From JAUSPI01 sp964650385 (lineage in GTDB: Bacteria; Desulfobacterota; Syntrophia; Syntrophales; JADFWA01), in contig CAZYTP010000003.1 in the NCBI GenBank assembly GCA_964650385.1, positions 11,804-75,803 of the forward strand: a stretch of 64,000 nt of DNA, in the 5' to 3' direction. A program made the position numbers and the translations under genes. Below, piece by piece: positions 25,169 through 34,102 of the stretch. The notes under the pieces are model-generated. The model was not told the origin of the DNA, did no database searches, and saw only the letters and a list, made by a program, of their open reading frames with translations. Every line of letters begins with the position of its first letter. The first letter of the stretch is position 1.

Positions 25169-25801
25169 CTATTTAGAATAAAGCTCAACTACCAATTGTT
25201 CCTGAATCGGCATGGTTAATTCTTCCCGAACAGGAAACATCTTTACAACACCTTTAAAGTTATCTTTATCCAATTCCAGCCACTGAGGGATGCCTCGTCT
25301 CGCAACCGTCTCCATCGAATCTAATATTCGCAACATCTTCCTGCTCTTCTCTCTAACCTGAACCTCATCACTAGCGCTTATAAGGTATGATGGGATATTA
25401 ACTTTTCTGTCATTTACCAAAAAATGATTATGTTTTATAAGCTGTCTTGCTTCACCTCTGGAGCTCGCAAAACCCATCCTGTATACAATATTGTCAAGTC
25501 TTCTTTCCAACAGAATCAACAGGATTGTTCCCGTTACTCCGCTTTGCCTATCTGCCTTATTGTAATATCCTCTTAGCTGCTTCTCCAAAAGTCCAAACGT
25601 TCTTTTAAGTTTCTGTTTTTCCCTTAACTGGATACCATAGTCGGAATGTTTTCGTCTATCCCTCGTCTGCCCATGATCCCCCGGGGCATACCCTCTTCTT
25701 TCAAAGGAACATTTGTCACCATAACATCTGTCCCCCTTGAGAAAGAGCTTCAAGTTCTCTCTTCGACATAATCTACATAAAGATCCTCTATATCTTGCCA
25801 A
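25169..25801 (-). CDS. rpsD: 30S ribosomal protein S4, zinc-binding type
   Basis: A 210-residue primary 16S-binding protein. C9, C12, C26 and C31 form a zinc site (the C+ form). The S4 domain (LERRLDNIVYRMGFASSRGE, then ARQLIKHNHFLVN) follows. In many bacteria S4 represses translation of the alpha operon. Located before rpoA as usual. Confidence 0.97.
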   Translation of the reverse strand: MARYRGSLCRLCRRENLKLFLKGDRCYGDKCSFERRGYAPGDHGQTRDRRKHSDYGIQLREKQKLKRTFGLLEKQLRGYYNKADRQSGVTGTILLILLERRLDNIVYRMGFASSRGEARQLIKHNHFLVNDRKVNIPSYLISASDEVQVREKSRKMLRILDSMETVARRGIPQWLELDKDNFKGVVKMFPVREELTMPIQEQLVVELYSK

Positions 25802-25848
25802 AACATTCCTCCATTTTATTATGTAATAAAGCTAATCTTCAGCTTTTA

Positions 25849-26241
25849 TTATACTCTTCTCCTTTTCGGTGGGCGGCAACCGTTATGGGGAATCGGCGTC
25901 ACATCCCTGATAAGACTTATATCAAGACCTGCCGTCTGCAAAGACCTCAGGGCTGCTTCTCGACCTGAACCCGGCCCCTTCACATATACCTTAACACTCC
26001 TCACCCCATTCTCTTTCGCCTTTCTTACCGCATCCTCTGCAGCCAGTTGAGCAGCAAACGGTGTACTCTTCCTCGAACCCTTGAAACCCCGGACTCCAGA
26101 GGAGGACCAGGTAATAACGTTACCACTCAGATCTGTAATCGTAATGATCGTATTGTTAAACGTCGATTGAATATGGGCAATGCCTTCCGGTATATTTTTT
26201 CGCTCTTTCTTTTTTCCAGTTTTCCTCTTCGGTTTTGCCAT
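25849..26241 (-). CDS. rpsK: 30S ribosomal protein S11
   Basis: A 130-residue protein: IAHIQSTFNNTIITITDLSG, then KGSRKSTPFAAQLAAEDA and TPIPHNGCRPPKRRRV at the end, all diagnostic. GGAGGAAC five bases before the ATG at 26241 marks the start; an upstream in-frame codon at 26274 lacks a ribosome site. It binds near the platform and mRNA exit path. Confidence 0.97.
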   Translation of the reverse strand: MAKPKRKTGKKKERKNIPEGIAHIQSTFNNTIITITDLSGNVITWSSSGVRGFKGSRKSTPFAAQLAAEDAVRKAKENGVRSVKVYVKGPGSGREAALRSLQTAGLDISLIRDVTPIPHNGCRPPKRRRV

Positions 26242-26279
26242 TGTTCCTCCAGATGGGGTCAAAACGTGACCCACTCAAA

Positions 26280-26654
26280 TTACTTCTTCTTTCTCTTGCC
26301 GACAACGGCCCTTCTTGGCCCCTTTCGTGTCCTGGCATTTGTGCTTGTTCTTTGACCCCTGACAGGAAGACCCTTCCTGTGCCTCAGCCCTCGGTAGGAA
26401 CCGATATCCATCAGGCGTTTTATCGACATGGAAATTTCTCTTCTTAAATCTCCCTCAATCTTATGGTCTCTATCTATAATGTTCCTTATTGAGGTTACTT
26501 CCGAATCAGCAAGATTATCAGTTTTTGTATCAAACTCTACACCTGCTTCTCCAAGTATCTTCCTTGATTTAGATCTACCTATACCATATATATAGGTCAA
26601 GGCGACTTCCATTCTCTTATTCCTAGGTAAATCTACACCTGCAATTCTTGCCAC
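26280..26654 (-). CDS. rpsM: 30S ribosomal protein S13
   Basis: A 124-residue protein: MARIAGVDLPRNKRMEVALT, then YIYGIGRSKSRKIL (helix-hairpin-helix), and GSYRGLRHRKGLPVRGQRT near the end, all diagnostic of S13 in the small-subunit head. Follows rpmJ after a gap of 130 bases and precedes rpsK. Confidence 0.97.
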   Translation of the reverse strand: MARIAGVDLPRNKRMEVALTYIYGIGRSKSRKILGEAGVEFDTKTDNLADSEVTSIRNIIDRDHKIEGDLRREISMSIKRLMDIGSYRGLRHRKGLPVRGQRTSTNARTRKGPRRAVVGKRKKK

Positions 26655-26784
26655 ACCCGATATCCTCCTTAGGAAATAAATGATAAAAATAGAGTATTAA
26701 GGAGCCAGAAGACAGATCTTAGGACGGAAAGAGTATTTTTTCAATTCTGCCCCTGACTTATGATTTCTTCTTTTGTATTCTCCT

Positions 26785-26898
26785 TTACCCCTGGCGTTGT
26801 TTATGCCTGGGATTTTCACAAATAACTCTGAGCGCCCCACGCCTTTTAACAATCTTGCATTTATCACATATCTTTTTAACGGAACTCCTCACTTTCAT
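26785..26898 (-). CDS. rpmJ: 50S ribosomal protein L36, zinc-binding type
   Basis: A 37-residue protein read directly from the sequence: MKVRSSVKKICDKCKIVKR, then RGALRVICENPRHKQRQG. C11, C14, C27 and H32 form the zinc site of the C+ type. Too short for ordinary ORF lists. It lies in the standard place between infA and rpsM, 23 bases after infA. Confidence 0.96.
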   Translation of the reverse strand: MKVRSSVKKICDKCKIVKRRGALRVICENPRHKQRQG

Positions 26899-26921
26899 GA
26901 TACTTCACCCCATAACTACAT

Positions 26922-27140
26922 TCATTTTGCCCTGTACACAATTCTCCCACGCGTCAAATCGTATGGGGAAAGTTCAACGGTTACTTTATCACCAGGTAAT
27001 ATCTTGATATAATGCATGCGCATTTTCCCGGAAATATGGGCAAGAACACGATGCCCATTTTCCAGTTCAACACGAAACATTGCATTCGGCAACGGTTCAA
27101 TTACTTTACCTTCAACCTGTATCGCTTCTTCTTTTGCCAT
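26922..27140 (-). CDS. infA: Translation initiation factor IF-1
   Basis: A 72-residue S1/OB-fold protein, the exact family length: MAKEEAIQVEGKVIEPLPNA, then GHRVLAHISGKMRMHYIKIL and GDKVTVELSPYDLTRGRI. It blocks the A site during initiation. Located between map and rpmJ as usual in the spc-alpha region. Confidence 0.97.
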   Translation of the reverse strand: MAKEEAIQVEGKVIEPLPNAMFRVELENGHRVLAHISGKMRMHYIKILPGDKVTVELSPYDLTRGRIVYRAK

Positions 27141-27220
27141 AAGATATTTATCCTTATAAAGACATCAAAGCCGAAATAATAGATATATTCACTTATTCGA
27201 GCGCATTGCACAACACCTTC

Positions 27221-27970
27221 TTACGCCACCTTACTCAATATTACTGGTCCATCCTCTGCAATTGCCACAGAATGCTCAAAGTGAGCTGACAGCTTACCAT
27301 CGGCTGTCACAACCGTCCATCCATCGTCCAATACCTTTACCTTGTATGTTCCCTCATTCACCATTGGTTCAATCGCAAAAACCATACCTACTTCTAACTT
27401 AACACCCCTGCCACGCACTCCGAAATTGGGGATCTGTGGCTCTTCATGAAGACTTCTTCCTATCCCGTGACCTACAAAATCTCTCACCACAGAAAATCCG
27501 GCAGCCTCAACACACTCCTGCACCGCAGCTGATATATCACCCAATCGATTTCCTGCCCTCATTTCTTTTATCCCACGGTACAGGGCTTCTTCAGTAGTTC
27601 CAATCAGTGCCTGCGCTACACTGGAAACCTCACCTACAGGAACAGTTATGGCTGAATCTCCATAGTATCCCTTATGATATATCCCAAAATCGAGGCTTAT
27701 TATGTCTCCAGCTTTAAGTGCTCTATCTGACGGCATTCCATGAACTACTTCACCATTAATAGACGTACACAGAGAAAAAGGATATCCTCTATACCCTTTA
27801 AAGGCTGGTTTAGCACCCATTTTCAGGGCAAGTTCTTCAGAATACCTGTCCAGCTCTATGGTTGTTATGCCAGGTTTAATTATACCTCTCAATTCATTCA
27901 AGATATTCGCTACTATAACATCACTTGCCCTTATCTTTTCAACCTCGTCAGGAGATTTCAAGATTATCAT
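27221..27970 (-). CDS. map: Methionine aminopeptidase, type I
   Basis: A 249-residue enzyme that removes initiator methionine. The five metal ligands are visible: the aspartates in SLDFGIY and YYGDSA, the histidine in VGHGIGRSLHE, and the glutamates in FAIEPMV and AHFEHSV. No N-terminal zinc domain is present, so it is class Ia. It lies 13 bases after secY; the adenylate kinase gene that normally sits between them is absent. Confidence 0.96.
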   Translation of the reverse strand: MIILKSPDEVEKIRASDVIVANILNELRGIIKPGITTIELDRYSEELALKMGAKPAFKGYRGYPFSLCTSINGEVVHGMPSDRALKAGDIISLDFGIYHKGYYGDSAITVPVGEVSSVAQALIGTTEEALYRGIKEMRAGNRLGDISAAVQECVEAAGFSVVRDFVGHGIGRSLHEEPQIPNFGVRGRGVKLEVGMVFAIEPMVNEGTYKVKVLDDGWTVVTADGKLSAHFEHSVAIAEDGPVILSKVA

Positions 27971-27983
27971 CAGTTTTCACCTT

Positions 27984-29291
27984 TTAACGTCTTCTACCCA
28001 TCCGTCCCTTTTTCAAGAATCCTTCATATTGCCTCGTCAATAGATGGGTTTCTATTTGACCTACCGTATCAAGAGCAACACCCACTACAATAAGAAGCGC
28101 TGTACCACCAAAGTAAAACGGCACATTAAACTTACTTATAAGAATACTCGGCAGTACACATACTGCAGAAACGTACATGGCACCACCGAAGGTAAGCCTT
28201 GTCAGGATACTGTCTATATAATCTGCTGTCTTTTTACCCGGTCTTATACCCGGAATATAGCCCCCGTGTTTTCTCATATTATCGGCCACATCGACCGGAT
28301 TAAAAGTAACCGCAGTATAAAAATAGCAGAAAAATATTATAAACGCTACATAGAGCAATTCATATACAGCTCTTCCGGGCATCAATACATCCGCCACCAT
28401 CTTCATCCAGGGATGTGGAATAAAATTGGCAATCGTAGCAGGAAACATTATGATTGAGGAAGCAAATATAGGTGGAATTACACCTGCTGTATTAACCTTT
28501 AAAGGAAGATGGGTCGTTTGTCCACCATACATCTTTCTCCCAACAACTCTCTTGGCATATTGAACTGGTATCCTCCTCTGCCCACTTTCCACAAAGACAA
28601 TAATACCAACAACCGCGACCATCATTACGGCAAGAATTATAATAAAAAATATTCCCATCTCACCTGTGGACAGCAAACGAAAGGTATTCGCAACGGCCTC
28701 AGGGCCTCGAGCTATTATACCCGCAAATATAATCAGAGATATCCCATTACCAATACCCTTATCAGTAATCTGCTCTCCTAACCACATGATAAACGAAGTA
28801 CCGGCAGTAAGGGTAATAACAGTCATCAATCTAAAGCTCCATCCGGGGTCAAGCACTATAGATACACCCGTAGGACCTGCCATGTTTTCCAATCCTACCG
28901 CAATACCGAACCCCTGAATTACACTTAAAAGAACCGTTCCATATCTCGTATATTGCGTTATTTTTCTTCTTCCGACTTCTCCTTCTTTAGAAAGCTTTTC
29001 AAGATAAGGAATAGCAACTGTGAGCAACTGCAAAATAATGGATGCACTGATATAGGGCATAATACCCAGAGCAAAGACTGACAAGTTGCTCAGTGCCCCT
29101 CCTGCAAACATATCAAAGAGTCCCAGGAGTGAACCCCTTGCCTGCTCAAAGAACGCCATTAAAGCCGCTGTATCGATCCCCGGAGTTGGTACATGTACAC
29201 CTATCCTGTAAACAGCCAACAGAAAAAAAGTGAATAGTATTCTCTTCTGAAGCTCCGGGATTTTCTGGATATTTTTAAGGCCGCTTAACAA
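27984..29291 (-). CDS. secY: Protein translocase subunit SecY
   Basis: A 435-residue channel protein with ten hydrophobic segments. The N-terminal VYRIGVHVPTPGID and the second-helix region GIMPYISASIILQLL are diagnostic; the cytoplasmic loop GYIPGIRPGKKTADYI with the following TRLTFGGAMYV is the ribosome and SecA contact region. It pairs with SecE encoded at 55047-55238. Separated from rplO by one base. Confidence 0.97.
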   Translation of the reverse strand: MLSGLKNIQKIPELQKRILFTFFLLAVYRIGVHVPTPGIDTAALMAFFEQARGSLLGLFDMFAGGALSNLSVFALGIMPYISASIILQLLTVAIPYLEKLSKEGEVGRRKITQYTRYGTVLLSVIQGFGIAVGLENMAGPTGVSIVLDPGWSFRLMTVITLTAGTSFIMWLGEQITDKGIGNGISLIIFAGIIARGPEAVANTFRLLSTGEMGIFFIIILAVMMVAVVGIIVFVESGQRRIPVQYAKRVVGRKMYGGQTTHLPLKVNTAGVIPPIFASSIIMFPATIANFIPHPWMKMVADVLMPGRAVYELLYVAFIIFFCYFYTAVTFNPVDVADNMRKHGGYIPGIRPGKKTADYIDSILTRLTFGGAMYVSAVCVLPSILISKFNVPFYFGGTALLIVVGVALDTVGQIETHLLTRQYEGFLKKGRMGRRR

Positions 29292-29292
29292 C

Positions 29293-29733
29293 TCAGATAA
29301 CCTCTATCGAACCGCCTGCACTCTCAATTTTCTCTCTTGCACTGCGACTTATTCTGTCAACTTTCAGCAACAAAGGATAATCTATAGACCCTTTACCCAA
29401 TATCTTGATTCCATCACCTTTATTCTTAATAATCCCACTACTTATAAGAGTATTTGAATCAATAACCGAACCCTCTGGAAATTTGTTCAGCTGTTCTATA
29501 TTTACAGCGATGATATCTTTTTTAAAGATATTATAAAATCCCCTTTTCGGTAATCTCCTCAAAAGAGGCATTTGACCGCCCTCAAATCCTGGCTTCGCTC
29601 TTCCACCCGAACGGGAATTTTGCCCCTTCGATCCTCTGCACGATGTTTTTCCATGACCTGATCCAGTCCCGCGACCTACCCGTTTTCTCTTTTTTCTTGA
29701 ACCTTCAGGTGGTTTTAAACTGCTCAAATCCAT
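29293..29733 (-). CDS. rplO: 50S ribosomal protein L15
   Basis: A 146-residue protein: MDLSSLKPPEGSRKKRKRVG, then GSGHGKTSCRGSKGQNSRSG and FEGGQMPLLRRLPKRGF. The Gly/Arg-rich N-terminal extension reaches into the large subunit. It lies two bases after rpmD and one base before secY. Confidence 0.97.
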   Translation of the reverse strand: MDLSSLKPPEGSRKKRKRVGRGTGSGHGKTSCRGSKGQNSRSGGRAKPGFEGGQMPLLRRLPKRGFYNIFKKDIIAVNIEQLNKFPEGSVIDSNTLISSGIIKNKGDGIKILGKGSIDYPLLLKVDRISRSAREKIESAGGSIEVI

Positions 29734-29735
29734 AT

Positions 29736-29927
29736 TTAATTTACCTCAATTTCCTCTACGGCAACCAGATGCGTAACTTTTTTTACCATCCCACGAATCT
29801 CAGGAGTATCACCCAGCAAGACGGTTTTATTCAACTTTCCGAGTCCCATCCCGCGCAGTACTTTCCTCTGTTTTTCCGGTCTTCCTATAAAACTTTTTAC
29901 CAATGTTATCTTCAGTTTCTTTTCCAC
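29736..29927 (-). CDS. rpmD: 50S ribosomal protein L30
   Basis: A 63-residue protein: KLKITLVKSFIGRPEKQRKV, then LRGMGLGKLNKTVLLGDTPE and IRGMVKKVTHLVAVEE. Family length is about 60. In its normal spc position after rpsE, though a 142-base gap precedes it. Confidence 0.96.
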   Translation of the reverse strand: MEKKLKITLVKSFIGRPEKQRKVLRGMGLGKLNKTVLLGDTPEIRGMVKKVTHLVAVEEIEVN

Positions 29928-30069
29928 GACCTGCTCCCATGTTCTGAAAGTTCCGAAAATACGGGGTTTCGATACTAAAAATATCTTTTGACAATTTTAT
30001 GTCTCAATTCACTCTCAAAACATATTTTTCAATCTTTCAAAGGTCTTGTTCTATACGCTAACAAAAGTG

Positions 30070-30549
30070 TCAAATTTCGGAAACATCTTTTCCCCTGAGA
30101 GCGGCGATCTTCTCGGGTGTTCTCATCTTACGAAGGCCATCAATCGTTGCTTTGACAAGGTTATGATGGTTATGTGAACCAAGGCATTTTGTTAATATAT
30201 TATGAACGCCGGCAACTTCCAAAACCGCTCTAACAGCACCACCCGCTATAAGGCCTGTCCCCTCAGAAGCTGGCTTGAGGAGAACTTTCCCGGCTCCAGA
30301 GTGTCCTATCACCCCATAAGGTACGGTTCCGTTAACAATTGCAACTTTCATTTGACTCTTTTTAGCCTCATCCATACCCTTTCTTATTGCCTCCGGGACT
30401 TCATGGGCTTTCCCCAATCCCAAACCGACAGAACCATTACCGTCACCAACAACTACAACCGCACTAAATCTAAATCTTCTGCCACCTTTGACAACCTTAG
30501 CTGTCCGCTTAATAGCAATAACCCTATCAAGAAGTTCTAATTCTTCCAT
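30070..30549 (-). CDS. rpsE: 30S ribosomal protein S5
   Basis: A 159-residue protein with the N-terminal double-stranded-RNA domain (VVVVGDGNGSVGLGLGKA) and the LLKPASEGTGLIAGGAVRAV block typical of S5. It contributes to the mRNA entry channel and decoding accuracy. Start MEELELLDRVIAIKRTAKVV. In its standard position between rplR and rpmD. Confidence 0.97.
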   Translation of the reverse strand: MEELELLDRVIAIKRTAKVVKGGRRFRFSAVVVVGDGNGSVGLGLGKAHEVPEAIRKGMDEAKKSQMKVAIVNGTVPYGVIGHSGAGKVLLKPASEGTGLIAGGAVRAVLEVAGVHNILTKCLGSHNHHNLVKATIDGLRKMRTPEKIAALRGKDVSEI

Positions 30550-30623
30550 ATTCCTGCAATACCCCTAAAAACTAAAAACATCGATTAGTGTATACCAATT
30601 AAACCAGCAAAAAGATCGATCAA

Positions 30624-30989
30624 TTAAAATTTCAACCCCGCTTCCTTAGCCGCCTCAGCAAGAGCTTTTACACGTCCATGGTAAAGAAACATCCCCCTAT
30701 CAAAAACAACCTTCTTCACATTATCGGACAATAATTTCTCGGTTACCAATTTGCCCACCTCACGAGCAGCATCTGTCTTCTTCAGTCCTTCAAGCTTCCC
30801 CTTCAATTCCTTGCTAAGGGTTGAGGCTTCAGCAAGGGTCTTCCCCAAATCATCAGCAATTGCCTGTACGTATATATGCTTCGAACTCCGAAATACAGAA
30901 AGACGCGGTTTCTCCTGAGTACCAAACATCTTTCCCCTTACTCTCTTCTTACGTTTAATTCTGTTCCTTATTACTTTTTTAGATACCAA
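30624..30989 (-). CDS. rplR: 50S ribosomal protein L18
   Basis: A 121-residue 5S rRNA-binding protein: RKKRVRGKMFGTQEKPRLSV, then FRSSKHIYVQAIADD and the C-terminal FDRGMFLYHGRVKALAEAA block with GLKF at the end. Length normal. Lies between rplF and rpsE. Confidence 0.97.
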   Translation of the reverse strand: MVSKKVIRNRIKRKKRVRGKMFGTQEKPRLSVFRSSKHIYVQAIADDLGKTLAEASTLSKELKGKLEGLKKTDAAREVGKLVTEKLLSDNVKKVVFDRGMFLYHGRVKALAEAAKEAGLKF

Positions 30990-31062
30990 AGTTCTACCTC
31001 TATATCGAATATATTGAGTTTTAAATTATCATAAGAAGAATCTAAAACTTTAGTTTTTCGTG

Positions 31063-31602
31063 CTATACGCCTGCGGACTTTCCAACCTTTCTTCTTATAC
31101 GTTCACCTAAATACTTTATTCCTTTTCCTTTGTAGGGTTCCGGTTTCCTAAAACTCCTGATTTCGGCTGCTACTCTTCCAACAAGTTCCTTATCTATCCC
31201 GGAAATTACTATTGTCACTTGCTTATCAACCTTAGCGGAAATCCCTTCAGGTATTTTATATTCTACAGGATGAGAATAACCGAGCAATAACCTCAGAATA
31301 TTGTCATTCACTTCAGCGCGATAACCGACACCTGATATCTCTAACGTTTTTTCGAAACCGGCAGTGACTCCTGTTACCATATTTGCAACCAACGTCCTTG
31401 TCAGCCCATGAACAGATCTTACCTTTTTATCATCGGAAAGCCTCTCTACCACTATGGTCCCATTATCAAAAACAATTTCAACACCCTCGGGAACTTTCAT
31501 GGTCAAGTTCCCCTTTGAACCCTTGACCTCAATCATAGAATTGTCCTGCCTAATCTCTACTTCTTCAGGAACTTCTATTGGTTTCTTACCGATTCTCGAC
31601 AT
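31063..31602 (-). CDS. rplF: 50S ribosomal protein L6
   Basis: A 179-residue protein of two similar domains: MSRIGKKPIEVPEEVEI, and in the second domain YRAEVNDNILRLLLGYSHPV. The end has EPYKGKGIKYLGERIRRKVG, the family signature. Binds near the sarcin-ricin loop and factor site. Between rpsH and rplR. Confidence 0.97.
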   Translation of the reverse strand: MSRIGKKPIEVPEEVEIRQDNSMIEVKGSKGNLTMKVPEGVEIVFDNGTIVVERLSDDKKVRSVHGLTRTLVANMVTGVTAGFEKTLEISGVGYRAEVNDNILRLLLGYSHPVEYKIPEGISAKVDKQVTIVISGIDKELVGRVAAEIRSFRKPEPYKGKGIKYLGERIRRKVGKSAGV

Positions 31603-31699
31603 TTACAAATCTCCAGATTTCAGGATAGCTAATAACTATCATGTTTCCCGGTCCGGACAGGCCGGAACCAAAGCAGACTAAGAATGAAAAATTGAGGCA

Positions 31700-32101
31700 C
31701 TACCATACATTACAGAGAATCTCACCGCCGACTTTTAACGTTCTTGCCTCTTTATCAGTCATAATACCTTTTGATGTTGACAGTATAGCTATGCCATACC
31801 CATTCAAAACTTTTGGTATCTTCTCACTTTTAACATAAACCCTTTTCCCCGGTTTACTAACCCGCTGTATCCCCGTTATAACTCTTTCTTTTGAATCCGA
31901 GTACTTCAAATATATCTTCAAGATCTCTCGCCCGTCATTACCCTTTTCAACAGCAAATCTACTGACATACCCCGCCTTATTCAAGACCTCGGCAATATTC
32001 AGGTTCATTTTCGATAATGACACATTGACTTTATCGAACCTTACCATGTTAGCATTTCTGATTCTCGTCAGCATGTCTGCTATAGGATCAGTCATCCCCA
32101 T
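31700..32101 (-). CDS. rpsH: 30S ribosomal protein S8
   Basis: A 133-residue protein: MGMTDPIADMLTRIRNANMV, then GIQRVSKPGKRVYVKSEKIP and GIAILSTSKGIMTDKEA. It binds helix 21 of 16S rRNA; in enteric bacteria it also represses spc translation at the rplE region. Follows rpsN. Confidence 0.97.
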   Translation of the reverse strand: MGMTDPIADMLTRIRNANMVRFDKVNVSLSKMNLNIAEVLNKAGYVSRFAVEKGNDGREILKIYLKYSDSKERVITGIQRVSKPGKRVYVKSEKIPKVLNGYGIAILSTSKGIMTDKEARTLKVGGEILCNVW

Positions 32102-32208
32102 ACCACTTCTCCTTAATGTTTATAAGCACTCAGTTTCTCGACTAAAAATATGACAAAGGCTAAATGCTGACTGTTGGAAGCCTGTTCATTTTTACCCTTG
32201 TTTCGTTG

Positions 32209-32394
32209 CTACCAGCTTGATTTTATCATCCCGGGAATTTCCCCTACCAGAGAAAGTTTTCTCAAACATAACCTACACATATCGAATTTCCTGTAATATG
32301 CTCTCGACCGCCCACAAAGAGGACATCGAGTGTATTTCCTGACAGCAAATTTCCCTTGTCTTTTCGCCTTTGCAATTAAGGACTTTTTTGCCAC
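32209..32394 (-). CDS. rpsN: 30S ribosomal protein S14, type Z
   Basis: A 61-residue short S14. C24, C27, C40 and C43 form the zinc site (TRCPLCGR and DMCRLCLRK). The start is a GTG at 32394 read as AKKSLIAKAKR after Met: the AGGAG site stands six bases before it, whereas a TTG at 32400 directly follows that site. The 61-residue length agrees with type Z S14. Located between rplE and rpsH. Confidence 0.95.
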   Translation of the reverse strand: MAKKSLIAKAKRQGKFAVRKYTRCPLCGRSRAYYRKFDMCRLCLRKLSLVGEIPGMIKSSW

Positions 32395-32536
32395 ATGCAA
32401 CTCCTATCTCAGTTTCGATCAGAATAATCTATAATTCTAACCTTTGAACTATAATTTTTTCCTGCCAGTCACGGCCTCAGTAAAACCGCCGGCAAATCTT
32501 ACCGTACCTCTTAAACTTTGCATGTAATCTGCGGCT

Positions 32537-33076
32537 TCAATTCTTATAAGGTATCCCCATGAGTTTCAAGAGTCGTCTTCCCTCTTCATCTGTTTTAGCC
32601 GAGGTAACAATCACGACATTCATTCCCCTGACCTTATCAATCTTGTCATACTCTACCTCGGGGAAGATGAACTGTTCCTTAATACCCATAGCGAAGTTGC
32701 CTCTTCCATCAAAAGATTTAGGCGAAATACCCCTGAAATCTCTAACTCTTGGAAGGGCAACATTAACAAGCCTGTCAAAAAACTCATACATCATGTCCTT
32801 CCTTAAAGTAACCATACACCCTATCGACATACCTTTACGCAGTTTAAATGTAGCAATCGATTTCGTCGCCTTTGTAACAACCGGTTTCTGCCCCACAATC
32901 ACTGAGAGTTCCTGAACAGCATTATCAATTATTTTAATGTTTTGAATCGCCTCACCCAAACCCATATTTACAATAATTTTCTCGAGCTTAGGAACCTCCA
33001 TCCTGTTTTTATATTTAAATTCCTTCATCAAAGCAGGGATTACTTCTTTCTTGTAGTACTCTTTTAATCGTGCCAT
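32537..33076 (-). CDS. rplE: 50S ribosomal protein L5
   Basis: A 179-residue 5S rRNA-binding protein: YKNRMEVPKLEKIIVNMGLG, then GQKPVVTKATKSIATFKLR and DFRGISPKSFDGRGNFAMG. It contacts the P-site tRNA. It lies 15 bases after rplX; the downstream gap to rpsN is 142 bases. Confidence 0.97.
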   Translation of the reverse strand: MARLKEYYKKEVIPALMKEFKYKNRMEVPKLEKIIVNMGLGEAIQNIKIIDNAVQELSVIVGQKPVVTKATKSIATFKLRKGMSIGCMVTLRKDMMYEFFDRLVNVALPRVRDFRGISPKSFDGRGNFAMGIKEQFIFPEVEYDKIDKVRGMNVVIVTSAKTDEEGRRLLKLMGIPYKN

Positions 33077-33091
33077 TCATTCTTCCTCAGC

Positions 33092-33412
33092 TTAATCATC
33101 CAATATTTCATTACATCTTTTACAAACACGCACATTCTTTCCATCTTCCAATAATTGGTATCCAACCCTGATACCAATGTTACATTTGTTACACATCAGC
33201 ATAACATTGGATATATGTATCGACCCTTCCTTCTCAACAATGCCACCTTTCCCCTGTGCATCCGGTCTCTGATGTTTTTTCATGAAATTTAATTTTTCCA
33301 CAACTACACGGTTTTTCTTTTTGACAACATTAAGTATTTTGCCGGTTTTTCCCTTTTCCTTACCGACAATAACCATAACCATATCGCCCTTTTTTAGATG
33401 GTTCCCATGCAT
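33092..33412 (-). CDS. rplX: 50S ribosomal protein L24, with zinc ribbon
   Basis: A 106-residue assembly initiator with a KOW motif (HLKKGDMVMVIVGKEKGKTG). Two Cys pairs (C74, C77, C97, C100) form a zinc ribbon in the C-terminal part, seen in some bacterial L24 proteins and not in E. coli. The ATG at 33412 has GAGGAAT upstream and is preferred over a start at 33496, which would overlap rplN. In its standard place before rplE. Confidence 0.95.
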   Translation of the reverse strand: MHGNHLKKGDMVMVIVGKEKGKTGKILNVVKKKNRVVVEKLNFMKKHQRPDAQGKGGIVEKEGSIHISNVMLMCNKCNIGIRVGYQLLEDGKNVRVCKRCNEILDD

Positions 33413-33467
33413 ATTCAATTCCTCAACATTTATGCTTTTATTTGCATTCGACGATTTCGCAACAGTA

Positions 33468-33836
33468 TTACAATACTTCAGGCGCCAGAGACACAATCTT
33501 CATAAATTGCTTCGCTCTCAATTCACGGGCTACTGGTCCAAATATTCTTGTCCCTATAGGCTCCATTTGATTATTTATAAGTACAGCAGAATTATCGCTA
33601 AATTTAAGGTATGTACCGTCCGGTCTTCCGACCTCCTTTGCTGTTCTTACCACGACAGCCCTCATCACATCCCCTTTTTTAACCTTTGAATTGGGAATTG
33701 CTTCTTTTACTGATACTACTATTATATCCCCAATACTGGCATACTTTCTCTTAGACCCTCCAAGTACTTTAATACAACCGACCTTCTTTGCACCCGAATT
33801 ATCTGCCACATTTAAAATGGTCTGCATCTGAATCAT
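33468..33836 (-). CDS. rplN: 50S ribosomal protein L14
   Basis: A 122-residue protein, the exact family length: MIQMQTILNVADNSGAKKVG, then GDIIVVSVKEAIPNSKVKKG and NSAVLINNQMEPIGTRIFGP. Located at the intersubunit bridge. GAGGT eight bases before the ATG at 33836 supports this start. A 266-base gap separates it from rpsQ upstream. Confidence 0.97.
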   Translation of the reverse strand: MIQMQTILNVADNSGAKKVGCIKVLGGSKRKYASIGDIIVVSVKEAIPNSKVKKGDVMRAVVVRTAKEVGRPDGTYLKFSDNSAVLINNQMEPIGTRIFGPVARELRAKQFMKIVSLAPEVL

Positions 33837-34102
33837 GGAAAAATACCTCAATAAAATTACGTTAATCCCGTCAGAAAAAACCTCATTGCTTATCGAACAT
33901 TTAATTAGACGGTTGTAAAACCTGCAAATATCTCAAAATCCACCGGAGATGAATTTCATATTACATTAATTAAAAATAAATTTGTGGCTCAGTGCCGCAA
34001 TCTACCGGAAATCTTACAAACGTTCAACACTAATCCAACAGTAAAACAAAAAAACGGTCTTTTAAATAATATCCATTTGAGCCGGAGGTTGGAAGCTCAT
34101 GG

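Noticed and set aside
33468..33496. Overlap of rplX with rplN from the longest rplX frame
   Set aside because: The ATG at 33412 has a ribosome site and gives the normal L24 length, so no overlap is needed.
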